Assembly: GCA_964639965.1 (NCBI GenBank)
Contig: CAZXGI010000039.1
Location: 1-23,558 of the forward strand
Source: TMED23 sp964639965
GTDB lineage: Bacteria; Pseudomonadota; Alphaproteobacteria; Rhodospirillales; UBA2165
DNA: 23,558 bases
Direction of reading: 5' to 3'
Shown piece by piece: positions 1-7,964 of this stretch. Below the pieces are notes generated by a model that saw only the letters and a program-made list of their open reading frames with translations, was not told where the DNA came from and made no database searches. How positions within the stretch are numbered: position 1 is the first letter of the stretch; every line of letters begins with the position of its first letter. Made by a program: the position numbers and the translations under genes.

Positions 1-304
1 CGTCTTCATAGCATGCGACAAAACCGTTCTTCGTGGATAGACGATGGACAACGCCAAGAGCCATGAGCTTTTCAAGCGAACGATATATTTGTATAGGCTG
101 CATTCGCTTTCCGGTTTTTGAAAGAGTTTCAGTAATATCGTAGGCGCTAAAGGCTCGGTGATTGCTCAAGAGGAGGTGCAGAACCGGTTCGTCATTAATA
201 CCAACAGTTTTGCCCATTTTTCCAAGTCGATTGATAAAACGGTTCTTTGCCTTTGAAATGCATTGTTTATGTTTGTGCAAATCTAATTGATGGGCTGCAT
301 TCAT
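1..304 (-). CDS. zur: Fur-family zinc uptake regulator (Zur-like), partial
   Basis: The reading frame starts at the ATG at 304 and leaves the window at base 1, so 101 N-terminal residues are visible and the C-terminal dimerisation half is missing. The visible part is the winged helix of a Fur-family repressor. The stretch SAYDITETL, then QIYRSLEKL, LGVVHRL and NGFVACYED is close to what I recall of Zur proteins, where the equivalent text is (I/V)YRALDxL, VHRL and an FVAC stretch leading into a zinc site. The last identifiable residues include the first Cys of that region. An AGGTG Shine-Dalgarno lies about 7 bases before the ATG. A palindrome typical of Fur/Zur operators sits in its promoter, which supports a zinc-sensing role and autoregulation. 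Other Fur members (Fur, Mur, Irr) are possible but fit less well. Confidence 0.8.
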   Translation of the reverse strand, partial: MNAAHQLDLHKHKQCISKAKNRFINRLGKMGKTVGINDEPVLHLLLSNHRAFSAYDITETLSKTGKRMQPIQIYRSLEKLMALGVVHRLSTKNGFVACYED

Positions 305-347
305 TTCTATCACCTGAAAATAATTAAAAATCTCTCCTTCTTTAATT

Positions 348-375
348 AAGATGAAATGTAATAACATTACATCTT
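348..375. promoter_or_regulatory. Palindromic operator, likely Zur box
   Basis: This is a 28-base inverted repeat. Comparing it with its reverse complement gives only four mismatched positions, all A/T exchanges. Each half reads AAGATGwAATGTwA. The central ATGTwATwACAT core resembles Zur/Fur-family boxes. It lies 44 bases upstream of the zur-like start and covers the spacer and -10 box of the predicted promoter, the right place for a repressor site. The inference is autoregulation of zur and of any zinc-uptake genes downstream of it beyond the window edge. Confidence 0.7.
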
Positions 376-383
376 AACGTCAA
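355..383 (-). promoter_or_regulatory. Sigma-70-type promoter of the zur-like gene
   Basis: On the minus strand TTGACG (383-378, five of six matches to the -35 consensus) is followed by exactly 17 bases and then TACATT (360-355, four of six matches to the -10 consensus). Transcription would start near 348, giving a leader of about 45 bases. The promoter is largely embedded in the palindrome. Confidence 0.55.
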
Positions 384-430
384 TAAATAAATGATCCCAA
401 ATAATTTAATGGGAAGTAAGTGCGTTTTCG

Positions 431-1519
431 TTATTTTAAGGTTGAGCTTAGAAATTCGCTAACAAGTTTTTTAACTCTAGCGGCCGCGTTTGAGTTGTAT
501 TCCATTCTTCCTGATCCGGTGGCACAATCGTCGTCGTACATGAGAAAAGCAACACGATCAAGTGATGGTTTTCTTCCGGTTTTTTCGTAACCAGCTTGGA
601 CAACCTGTTGAGGAACATTGCCCAAATTTTGATCTTCTCGAAAGCGACAATTGGTATGTTTCCACCCTGGAATATCGAAGCCTTCCGATGACATTGGACT
701 TTGTGTATCAAACCCATGATGAGCACCAGGATAAACAATTATCTTAACATCCTTACCGTTGGCCTGTAAGCGGGTAACATATTCTTTACATGCCCTAACC
801 GAGGTCCATTCATCCTGGTCGCCAATATGAATCCGTATTGGGGCATCTCCAATAAATTCATCATCAATGAAAACCGTATTACAAGGTGGGTATAGTGGCA
901 CGTAGGCGGCAAATTCTTGACCTGGATGACCCCATAAACGTTGAAAACGTTTTACACTCGAATATAGTGCAGCCTTGCCACCAATAGATAATCCGAGGAC
1001 AGCAATTCGATTTGGATCGATGCGGGGATGGTTAGTTAATAGGTTCAGAGCTTGATATGCATCAACGATATTGGCCATGCCCTGATGTTGAGCAGCGCAT
1101 CCTCCAAAAACCTGATCGCAACCACGACCTGATTTGCTGTCAACGAGAAACGTGACAAAGCCTAGATCATTAAGAATATTCTGCCAATTATTTTCGAAAT
1201 ACGAAGGCCCCCCTGATCCATGCAAAATAACTACAGCCGGCAATCGTTGTTGTCCAGTGCGCAGCGGGAAATTCAATATACCGGAAATAGAAATAGGGTT
1301 ACCCCTGTATTCACCATTAAGGAATTGTTTTAGCGATATAAGCGGGATCGATTTGAAATTGACCTTCCCACCATTGGATGGTTGGATCGAAACTCCACCA
1401 CGTAGCATAGCCGCCTCGAAAGTGGGACCAGATTGTTCGATTGTCGTCTTACAGGCCCCCAATACCAACATAACCACTGCCCAAGTTAGGTTTTTTTTTA
1501 TGAAGTGTGAGAGAGCCAT
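431..1519 (-). CDS. Dienelactone hydrolase-like alpha/beta-hydrolase, lipoprotein
   Basis: This is a 362-residue alpha/beta-hydrolase of the dienelactone hydrolase group. It starts with a lipoprotein signal: KK at 8-9, a hydrophobic core at 11-20 and the lipobox LGAC with Cys23. It is therefore probably anchored to a membrane facing the periplasm. HGSGG at 100-104 forms the oxyanion region, and GLSIGG at 176-181 places the nucleophile at Ser178. HIGDQDEW supplies Asp234 or Asp236, and YPGAHHGFD supplies His267 or His268, so the triad is complete. Several extra cysteines suit an oxidising compartment. The substrate is unknown; an ester or lactone is expected. It stands alone, divergent from the RND exporter, and ends 127 bases before the zur start. 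A peptidase of the same fold is possible but less likely. Confidence 0.8.
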   Translation of the reverse strand: MALSHFIKKNLTWAVVMLVLGACKTTIEQSGPTFEAAMLRGGVSIQPSNGGKVNFKSIPLISLKQFLNGEYRGNPISISGILNFPLRTGQQRLPAVVILHGSGGPSYFENNWQNILNDLGFVTFLVDSKSGRGCDQVFGGCAAQHQGMANIVDAYQALNLLTNHPRIDPNRIAVLGLSIGGKAALYSSVKRFQRLWGHPGQEFAAYVPLYPPCNTVFIDDEFIGDAPIRIHIGDQDEWTSVRACKEYVTRLQANGKDVKIIVYPGAHHGFDTQSPMSSEGFDIPGWKHTNCRFREDQNLGNVPQQVVQAGYEKTGRKPSLDRVAFLMYDDDCATGSGRMEYNSNAAARVKKLVSEFLSSTLK

Positions 1520-1820
1520 CAGTTTAATCCCTTACCGAACGAATAATCACATCTATATTAGTGGTTAGTGCCAAAGATTCAAGGGATCATATGTTGTTGA
1601 TTCATTAGTTATTGGTGTATCATTAGGGTTCTTTATGTAACATAACCCCCCGTAGGGCTAGCTTATTGTTGATTGAGCTTTTATTTGGATCCATATCTAG
1701 AAATTCAACACATTAGCCTTATATTTAGCATTTTAAATATAGACTTCCTAAGTTAAGATCTCATTGATGAATTATCATTATTCGACTAGCTAAATCGGTA
1801 TTGCTTGAAGGTTAAAATTC
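1520..1820. other. 301-base divergent intergenic region with an inverted repeat
   Basis: This region separates the starts of the hydrolase (minus) and the RND exporter (plus), so it must carry both promoters. I could not pick a convincing -35/-10 pair. The one visible structure is at 1626-1650: GGG, then TTATG (1633-1637), TAA, CATAA (1641-1645) and a C run. The core is a 13-base palindrome with a single unpaired centre. It could be a regulator site or a weak hairpin. No additional gene is supported here. Confidence 0.35.
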
Positions 1821-4334
1821 ATGATGTCTAGTATCGTGCGCGTTTATGACACTCTACTCCAAAATCCTAAGCTAGTTTTGATTGTGTTACTTTCTATTTT
1901 GGTTTTCTTTGGTTATCACGCAAAAGACTTCAAGTTGGATGCATCGGCAGATGCTTTGCTATTGGAAGATGACGTAGACCTCAAAGTATTTCGAAATATC
2001 CAACAACGATATCCGAGCAATGACTTACTCATTGTGACGTACACGCCTGATAAAGACCTTTTCTCCGACCAAGCATTAGGGTCTTTGAAAAATCTTCGTG
2101 AAGAACTCAAGAAGGTTGCCATTGTGGATACGGTATTCACAATACTCGATGCTCCTCTATTCAATAGCTCGGATGCTGATATTCAGGAAATGGTCAACAA
2201 TATGCCGAGCCTGGAGAAGCCCGGCGTCGATCGAGCCAGGGCGAAAGAGGAACTAGTTAATAGTCCGATTTACCGCGATTTTATCATCAGCAGCGATGGA
2301 CAAACGGCAGCGTTGCTGTTGTCATTGGTTGAGAATAAAAAGTTTGACCGCTTGCTCAAGTCTCGCGATGATTTGCGAACAAAAAGGCGGCAGAATGGTT
2401 TATCGCCCGAAGAGATCCACTTGTTGAGACGTATCACCGCCGACTACGATCAGGTAAATGAAGAAAGAAGCGTGAAACGTCACCGTGGTATCTCTAACAT
2501 TAGAGGTATTATTGATCCCTTCCGTAAAAATGGTATTCTCCACCTTGGCGGCTTGCCGATGATCAGTGACGACATGGTTACGTTTGTACGCAACGACTTG
2601 ATCGTCTTTGGGGGAGGCGTACTCGTTTTTTTAATCATCATTCTCACGGTCATTTTCCGGAAAATACGTTGGATTGCCCTTCCTCTAATTAGCTGCTTTT
2701 ACTCGGCATCAATTATGATTGGTATCCTAGGATTAATTGGCTGGAAAGTAACCGTGATTTCATCGAATTTTCTAGCCCTCATGTTAATCATTACAATTTC
2801 GATGAATATTCATTTGATTGTCCGATATTTACAGTTAAATCGAGACCATCCTAATGACGATCAACTGGCACTGGTCCGTGCGACTGCTCATAAGATGGTA
2901 AAGCCGTGTCTATACACGGCGCTGACGACTATTATTGGATTTGGCTCCCTTGTTGTGAGTGACATCAAGCCGGTCATTGACTTTGGCTGGATGATGAGTG
3001 CCGGATTGGCGGTGACCTTTGCCACCGCATTTTTGCTTTTTCCTACATTGTTGCTAGTCATGGGGAAAAACAAAGCCAAAAACACCGTCGATAAAGATCG
3101 GTTTCCTGTACCTGCTTATCTGGCCCGTATAACGGAATTTCATGGCAACAAGATTTTGGGGTTGGCGGTTGTTTTAACGGTAGTGAGTGTAGTGGGAATT
3201 TTTATGTTACGGGTTGAAAACAGTTTTATTAACTATTTCAGCAAAGATACGGAAATTTATCAAGGTCTTAAGCTTATCGACGAAAAGCTTGGCGGCACGA
3301 CGCCTTTGGAAATATTATTGAAGCTTGAGAAAGATGGGGAAGAATTGACACCCGAAGATTTGAAGGAAATGACACCAGAAGAGATTCAGGAAGAACGCGA
3401 ATTTTTGGCTCAGCTTCGAAATAAACCAGAACTATGGTTTAACCCGACCAAGGTTGAACTCATAAAAAAAGCTCATGACTACCTCGACGGATTGCCTGAA
3501 ATCGGTAAAGTTCTCTCGTTCGCTTCATCCGTTCGGGTTGCCGAAACCTTTGCTGGAAAAAAGTTGGATGGGCAAGAGTTGTCGATCTTGTATCTTAAAC
3601 TTCCCGCCGAGGTTAAAAAGACTATCATTGATCCTTTTGTCTCTATTAAAAATGATGAAGTGAGACTGATGGCTCGAGTACTGGATTCGACACCCGATCT
3701 GCGCCGTAAAGAGTTGCTTGAGAAAGTGCGCAGAAACCTGCTGAAGAAAGATGGATTGAAGCAGCTTGCTGACTTTAAGCCCATGGTCAGTGATGTGACT
3801 GTGAGTGGGCTGCTCGTGCTTTATAACAACATGTTGCAGAGCTTGTTTGCATCGCAAATTAAGACAATCGGTGTGGTTATGCTTGGTATTGCAATTATGT
3901 TCCTAATATTGTTTCGATCTGTCCGATTATCAATTATCGGTATTCTTCCTAACATGCTGGGTGCAACTGCAGTTCTGGGCGTGATGGGATGGTCAAAAAT
4001 TCCTATGGATATGATGACCATTACAATAGCTGCGATTACCATCGGTATCGCCGTCGACAATGGCATTCACTATATTTACCGCTTTAGAGAAGAATACGCC
4101 ATTTCTCAGGACTATATGGCGACCTTACATATTTGCCATTCCAATATTGGTAAAGCGGTATTCTATACAACGCTTACTGTCATCTTTGGATTTTCCATCT
4201 TAATGATGTCCAACTTTATTCCTACGATCATTTTTGGAGTGTTAACAGGAGCAGCTATGTTCATCGCTCTTTTGGCTGCACTTACGGTACTGCCAAAGAT
4301 GATTTTGATCTGGAAACCATTCGACGCTCGGTAG
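1821..4334 (+). CDS. RND superfamily (MMPL/COG1033-type) exporter
   Basis: This 837-residue inner-membrane transporter has the duplicated RND layout. There is one helix at about 17-33, a large external loop to about 257, five helices at roughly 260-415, a seventh helix at 445-463, a second external loop to about 695, and five more helices up to 832. The motif IAVDNGIHYIYRFREE after helix 10 and its weaker counterpart ISMNIHLIVRY in the first half are typical of the COG1033/MMPL group, which exports lipids or other hydrophobic molecules using the proton gradient. The second loop has an unusual acidic stretch (about 500-530) rich in Glu and Pro. A GAAGG ribosome site lies 8 bases before the start. 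No membrane-fusion protein or outer-membrane channel gene is adjacent, so the cargo is unknown; a hopanoid-type exporter is one option. Confidence 0.85.
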   Translation: MMSSIVRVYDTLLQNPKLVLIVLLSILVFFGYHAKDFKLDASADALLLEDDVDLKVFRNIQQRYPSNDLLIVTYTPDKDLFSDQALGSLKNLREELKKVAIVDTVFTILDAPLFNSSDADIQEMVNNMPSLEKPGVDRARAKEELVNSPIYRDFIISSDGQTAALLLSLVENKKFDRLLKSRDDLRTKRRQNGLSPEEIHLLRRITADYDQVNEERSVKRHRGISNIRGIIDPFRKNGILHLGGLPMISDDMVTFVRNDLIVFGGGVLVFLIIILTVIFRKIRWIALPLISCFYSASIMIGILGLIGWKVTVISSNFLALMLIITISMNIHLIVRYLQLNRDHPNDDQLALVRATAHKMVKPCLYTALTTIIGFGSLVVSDIKPVIDFGWMMSAGLAVTFATAFLLFPTLLLVMGKNKAKNTVDKDRFPVPAYLARITEFHGNKILGLAVVLTVVSVVGIFMLRVENSFINYFSKDTEIYQGLKLIDEKLGGTTPLEILLKLEKDGEELTPEDLKEMTPEEIQEEREFLAQLRNKPELWFNPTKVELIKKAHDYLDGLPEIGKVLSFASSVRVAETFAGKKLDGQELSILYLKLPAEVKKTIIDPFVSIKNDEVRLMARVLDSTPDLRRKELLEKVRRNLLKKDGLKQLADFKPMVSDVTVSGLLVLYNNMLQSLFASQIKTIGVVMLGIAIMFLILFRSVRLSIIGILPNMLGATAVLGVMGWSKIPMDMMTITIAAITIGIAVDNGIHYIYRFREEYAISQDYMATLHICHSNIGKAVFYTTLTVIFGFSILMMSNFIPTIIFGVLTGAAMFIALLAALTVLPKMILIWKPFDAR

Positions 4335-4397
4335 GCTTTTGAGTTTTGTCAAATAATTAAATTCCATTTTTTTACAAAAAAAAAGGATAACGCTTAA

Positions 4398-5540
4398 ATG
4401 GCCAAAAAAAATGCACATGTTTTAGGTGACGGTGTAGCAATTATTGGTGCTGGAATAGCAGGTTTAGCGGTTGCCGTTGCATTACGTCAGATCGGTGTTT
4501 CGTCTACGATTTATGAGCAGGCACCGGCCTTTCGTCGGATTGGGGCAGCTATAAATATGACGCCAAATGCAGTTAAAGTACTTGATGGTCTTGGGGTTGG
4601 GAATGCATTAAGGGAAAAGTCTCATACAGCAGAATTTAGGGTCAGCCGAACGTGGGATACTGGTGAAGAAACGTCCCGGGTTATATTAGGTGACAATGCA
4701 AAAGCGCGATATGGCGTGGCACCTTTAATGCTGCATCGGGCTGATCTAATGGCTGTCTTGGAGTCATCAGTGAAAGCTAATACTATTAAATTTGGTAAAA
4801 AACTTACGACGTTTCGCAACTACGGAAAAAAAATACGGTTATTGTTCGAAGATAAAACAACCGTTGATGCTTTCCGAGTAATAGGTGCGGATGGGGTTCA
4901 TTCAGTAGTTCGTGAAGTGCTATTTGGGCGTGAGAAACCTCGATTTACAGGAATGTCAGCGTATCGAACGATTTTGCCGATCGATCGAGCAAAAGGTTAT
5001 GACATATCAAATTTTATTAAATGGTGGGGACCAATTCCTGAAAGCCAAATAGTTACCAACGCTGTAAACAAGAAAAAGGAACTTTTTTTATTTGCTTCCA
5101 TGCCAGAAACGAGTTTGGTTGATGAATCTTGGTCAATGAGCGGCGATGTTGAGAGGGTAAAAGAATATTTTTCAGGTTATCACGAGGATATAAGGAAGGT
5201 TGTTAATTCTATAACAAAAATTGATAAAACCGCATTATATGACCGTAAACCTTTAGATCGATGGTCCAAGGGGCGGGTGACATTATTGGGAGATGCTTGC
5301 CATGCCATGGTGCCATTTATGGCTCAGGGAGCTGCTATGGGGTTAGAAGATGCTGCTATTTTAGCTCGGTGCGTCGAGAAATATCCTGACTGGATTGAAG
5401 CTCTTACACACTATGAAGCGACGCGCATCTCGAGAACAAGTAAAATCCAATACGGTTCGAGAGGTAATCAGTGGCTACGTAAATCCGGAAATCCCGATTG
5501 GGTATATGGTTTTGATGCCTGGACCCAGGAATTATGTTGA
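4398..5540 (+). CDS. FAD-dependent aromatic monooxygenase, NicC/salicylate hydroxylase-like
   Basis: This is a 380-residue class A flavoprotein hydroxylase that uses NAD(P)H and O2 to hydroxylate an aromatic ring. The FAD-binding GAGIAG is at 17-22, the ribose-binding Glu at 40, the DG motif in VIGADGVHS at 161-169, and the GD motif LGDACHAMVPFMAQG at 297-311. Overall text, including EQAPAF and the C-terminal PDWVYGFDAW, is closest to what I remember of 6-hydroxynicotinate 3-monooxygenase (NicC, about 382 aa). However, the NicC active-site His in GAGIH is Asn53 here, and the His of its PHMAQ stretch is Phe, so a different ring is likely. AAAGGAT lies upstream of the start. A tautomerase gene follows 134 bases downstream, suggesting one pathway. 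Confidence 0.85.
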   Translation: MAKKNAHVLGDGVAIIGAGIAGLAVAVALRQIGVSSTIYEQAPAFRRIGAAINMTPNAVKVLDGLGVGNALREKSHTAEFRVSRTWDTGEETSRVILGDNAKARYGVAPLMLHRADLMAVLESSVKANTIKFGKKLTTFRNYGKKIRLLFEDKTTVDAFRVIGADGVHSVVREVLFGREKPRFTGMSAYRTILPIDRAKGYDISNFIKWWGPIPESQIVTNAVNKKKELFLFASMPETSLVDESWSMSGDVERVKEYFSGYHEDIRKVVNSITKIDKTALYDRKPLDRWSKGRVTLLGDACHAMVPFMAQGAAMGLEDAAILARCVEKYPDWIEALTHYEATRISRTSKIQYGSRGNQWLRKSGNPDWVYGFDAWTQELC

Positions 5541-5674
5541 TTTTCCTTCATGGCAAACGGAATATCTAGTATACAATTTTAGATTAATTTTGAATGGTTC
5601 ACATTGGGCTGGATTCATGTTTAAGTGCAGTTTTTAAAAAGCTAGCAGTATACCCTCATTCTACTGGAAATAAC

Positions 5675-6034
5675 ATGCCTCACTTTGTTATTGAATATGC
5701 CCGTGAAGTTGAAAGTCAAATCAATTTACCAGAGTTGCTTGAAGTCACGCATCAGGTCGGTACTAATTCAGGATTAATGAAGCCTGAAGATATAAAGGTT
5801 CGGGCACGTCCTTATGATCACTATAGAATGGTGGGTGCGAATGATACATTTGTTCATACAACAATTTTCCTTCTTGAGGGCCGGACCGATGAGCAAAAAG
5901 AAAAACTTAGTATCGCTCTTCGAACCGAACAAGCTAAGCTAATGCCTGATGTCACTGCGATTAGCATTGATATTCGAGACATGAACGATATTGCTTATAA
6001 AAAACGTTTGCTGCCCTCGGAACAACAAATTTAA
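5675..6034 (+). CDS. 5-carboxymethyl-2-hydroxymuconate isomerase-like tautomerase
   Basis: This is a 119-residue protein of the CHMI branch of the tautomerase superfamily. Enzymes of this branch isomerise the product of aromatic ring cleavage (5-carboxymethyl-2-hydroxymuconate in homoprotocatechuate breakdown). The ATG at 5675 was chosen, although an upstream in-frame start at 5594 exists, because it puts Pro directly after Met; the free N-terminal Pro is the catalytic base of the superfamily. MPHFVIEY matches the MPHFIVE start of E. coli HpaF. Basic residues at 43, 45 and 51 and the later FVHTTIFLLEGR text also follow CHMI. It is co-directional with the flavin hydroxylase upstream. No ring-cleavage dioxygenase of the HpaD type is in the window, so its real substrate is open. 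Confidence 0.8.
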   Translation: MPHFVIEYAREVESQINLPELLEVTHQVGTNSGLMKPEDIKVRARPYDHYRMVGANDTFVHTTIFLLEGRTDEQKEKLSIALRTEQAKLMPDVTAISIDIRDMNDIAYKKRLLPSEQQI

Positions 6035-6047
6035 GAGTCAGAGAAAT

Positions 6048-6086
6048 TCGGCTATCATTCTAGCCGAGCCGTTCGTTGAAGCGGCT
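6048..6086. terminator. Tandem hairpins between convergent genes, possible terminator
   Basis: TCGGCTA (6048-6054) pairs with TAGCCGA (6061-6067) around a six-base loop, and AGCCG (6067-6071) pairs with CGGCT (6082-6086) around a ten-base loop. TAGCCG can also pair with the second CGGCTA copy, so alternative folds exist. The position, just after the tautomerase stop and before the convergent dioxygenase end, suits a terminator, but neither side carries a clear U-run. Confidence 0.35.
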
Positions 6087-6224
6087 ATAGTTAGGAATGA
6101 ATAGTTGTCCGCTTAGGTCCTGTAGAGTATTAGCAATGTCGGTATAGGACTAACCACTAAATTAAACAACGTGGCAGGGAAATTTTTATCACTAGTTATT
6201 CTTCCTCGTCGGGTGCAAAATTTA

Positions 6225-7079
6225 TCAGATGCGTTTTTGCCAGGCGACCGGAAAAAGGTCATCATTAATTGGCATAGTACCGCGCGTAAAAATATCATCT
6301 GTCGCACCAGGTACTTCGAATTTTGTACGTTGACCATGCCAAGTGACATCTCCTCCATAATAACGAATGGAGATTGCAACTCGACGATTAATCTGCGATT
6401 CATTTTTGCCAGATCCATGCACTGCCAAAGGATGGTGAACCAAACAGTCACCTGCTTTCATATCCCAACTTAGGAAATGATAGTCGGGGTTATCAAAATT
6501 TTCATGAAACATTGGGCTATGCTCAAGTTTTTTGATATCTGGATCAATGACGTACTCATCAAACGCGTCTGGAGTAGCTGGCTCTGGATAATACATCGTT
6601 TCCCATTTATGTGATCCAGAAACGTAGACTAACCCGCTATTCTCTTTCGGGATATCGGTAAGCGCGATCCATACTGAAGCAATCTGATTACCGTTTAAAG
6701 GCCAAAATGGTAGGTCGTTATGCCAGGCCGTCGGAGCTAATGTGCCAGGCTCTTTAACAAATAATTGATCATAGAAGAAACGTACCTCTTTCAGATCCAT
6801 AAGCTGCCCAGCAATTTCTGCGGCGGGTGATCTTATAACAAAATCCATTATATCGGAATTCTCGCGAGACATATTTTTCGTCGCAACAAATTTTCCAGGA
6901 TCATTCTTGTTTTTCTGAACACTCCGAGTGCCTCCAGGCGTGATTTCATTTTGTGAGCACACGGTAAACATTTTGTCGATCCACTCCGTATCAAATTGGT
7001 TACGGATACATACTACCCCATGTTCTTTGTAGTAGCTTTTCTCTTCCTCAGTAATTGGGTGTAATAATTCCAGGTTCAT
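6225..7079 (-). CDS. Phytanoyl-CoA dioxygenase (PhyH) family Fe(II)/2-oxoglutarate oxygenase
   Basis: This is a 284-residue non-haem iron oxygenase. The facial triad is readable: His120 and Asp122 in AWHND, and His221 in LAVHGSG. Arg232/Arg233 in NRRVAISIRYYGG is a candidate for binding the 2-oxoglutarate carboxylate. The loop between them, VWIALTDIPKENSGLVYV, is the usual PhyH core text. Such enzymes hydroxylate, demethylate or cleave small molecules in the cytoplasm; no signal peptide is seen. AAGGA lies about 8 bases before the ATG. It is transcribed toward the tautomerase and away from the beta-trefoil gene. Bacterial PhyH proteins have very diverse substrates, so the substrate is not assigned. 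Length is normal for the family. Confidence 0.85.
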   Translation of the reverse strand: MNLELLHPITEEEKSYYKEHGVVCIRNQFDTEWIDKMFTVCSQNEITPGGTRSVQKNKNDPGKFVATKNMSRENSDIMDFVIRSPAAEIAGQLMDLKEVRFFYDQLFVKEPGTLAPTAWHNDLPFWPLNGNQIASVWIALTDIPKENSGLVYVSGSHKWETMYYPEPATPDAFDEYVIDPDIKKLEHSPMFHENFDNPDYHFLSWDMKAGDCLVHHPLAVHGSGKNESQINRRVAISIRYYGGDVTWHGQRTKFEVPGATDDIFTRGTMPINDDLFPVAWQKRI

Positions 7080-7328
7080 GAGAGTATCCTTAGAACTTTT
7101 TCTTTAATAAGTTTGGTTTTCTAAGACTAACCCATATGTATAAGAATTTATACAGCTATTGAAATGGTTGTCTCAGAATTCTGGGATGTTATGGGTTTAA
7201 AAAAATTTCTCCAAACTTGGATAGGATATTGATGGAAATTCTCAATTTATTTCCAATTACGCGAAGTTTATAATATGCTTATAGCGAATTTAGTTGAACT
7301 GTTGCTGCAAGGACTAAAAGGGATATCC

Positions 7329-7934
7329 ATGAAACGACGCCATCGATTATTCCGCGTTTTTAAGGTCTGTGCGTTGGCTATCACAGGCGGGTTTATTTGC
7401 CTGGGTGCCCATGTAATTGGCGTTGATCCCTTAACAGCCAAGTCACCGAATTTTCAAGTTCATCTGAGATTACTGGATCGCCTTGATCGCCCGGAAGATG
7501 GATATTGCGTTGATATATTAGGGACACCTGGAAATTTGCGGGTCGGCGTGCCGCTATTTGCACATAATTGTAAGCCCTCTTTGACGATTGATAGCGCGGT
7601 TGTATTTACTTCCGATGGTCGTATTAAGTTTCCCGCCGTCGACCGCTGCTTAACTGTAGCGGGGGTTAATTCGGCAGCATTACCCGGTGCGTCTATTCTA
7701 CTGCGCAAATGCAATGAAACGATCCCTTTTTTCGAAACCATGGCGTTACAGCGTTTTACTCACCAAAAGGATGGAAGCTTATCAGTTTTAGGGTCAAAAC
7801 TCTGCCTCACTGTTGGAAGCCAGTCGGCCCCGACTTATTCTCCGTATCATCGCTGGAGAACGCTCTTTGTCGAAGATTGTGCCAAAGCAGAACCTATTTT
7901 ATCGCGATGGGAATTTGTAGTGCCTAGCCGCTGA
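7329..7934 (+). CDS. Secreted ricin-B-like beta-trefoil protein
   Basis: This is a 201-residue predicted exported protein. The ATG at 7329 is chosen over an in-frame start at 7275 because AAAGGGAT lies just upstream and the protein then opens with MKRRHR followed by a hydrophobic segment at 10-31, a signal peptide or anchor. The rest contains exactly six cysteines in three pairs with similar spacing (60/81, 107/128, 149/174). Each pair sits in a repeat of the type CVDI...G.PL...NC or CLTV....G..I.LRKC. This three-fold pattern with a closing W-x-F is the sign of a ricin-type beta-trefoil, usually a carbohydrate-binding fold. There is no attached enzyme domain. The QxW motifs are degenerate, so the family call is an inference from pattern. 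Role unknown; binding of sugar or surface polymer is plausible. Confidence 0.6.
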   Translation: MKRRHRLFRVFKVCALAITGGFICLGAHVIGVDPLTAKSPNFQVHLRLLDRLDRPEDGYCVDILGTPGNLRVGVPLFAHNCKPSLTIDSAVVFTSDGRIKFPAVDRCLTVAGVNSAALPGASILLRKCNETIPFFETMALQRFTHQKDGSLSVLGSKLCLTVGSQSAPTYSPYHRWRTLFVEDCAKAEPILSRWEFVVPSR

Positions 7935-7964
7935 GCTGCTAGCTGAATATTCAAAAATAAATTG

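Noticed and set aside
1134..1568. 144-codon plus-strand open frame inside the hydrolase gene
   Set aside because: It is antisense to a complete hydrolase with all catalytic motifs, and its translation has no recognisable domain or ribosome site.
5594..5674. N-terminal extension of the tautomerase
   Set aside because: The extra 27 codons would bury the catalytic Pro that must follow the initiator Met, so the start at 5675 is preferred.
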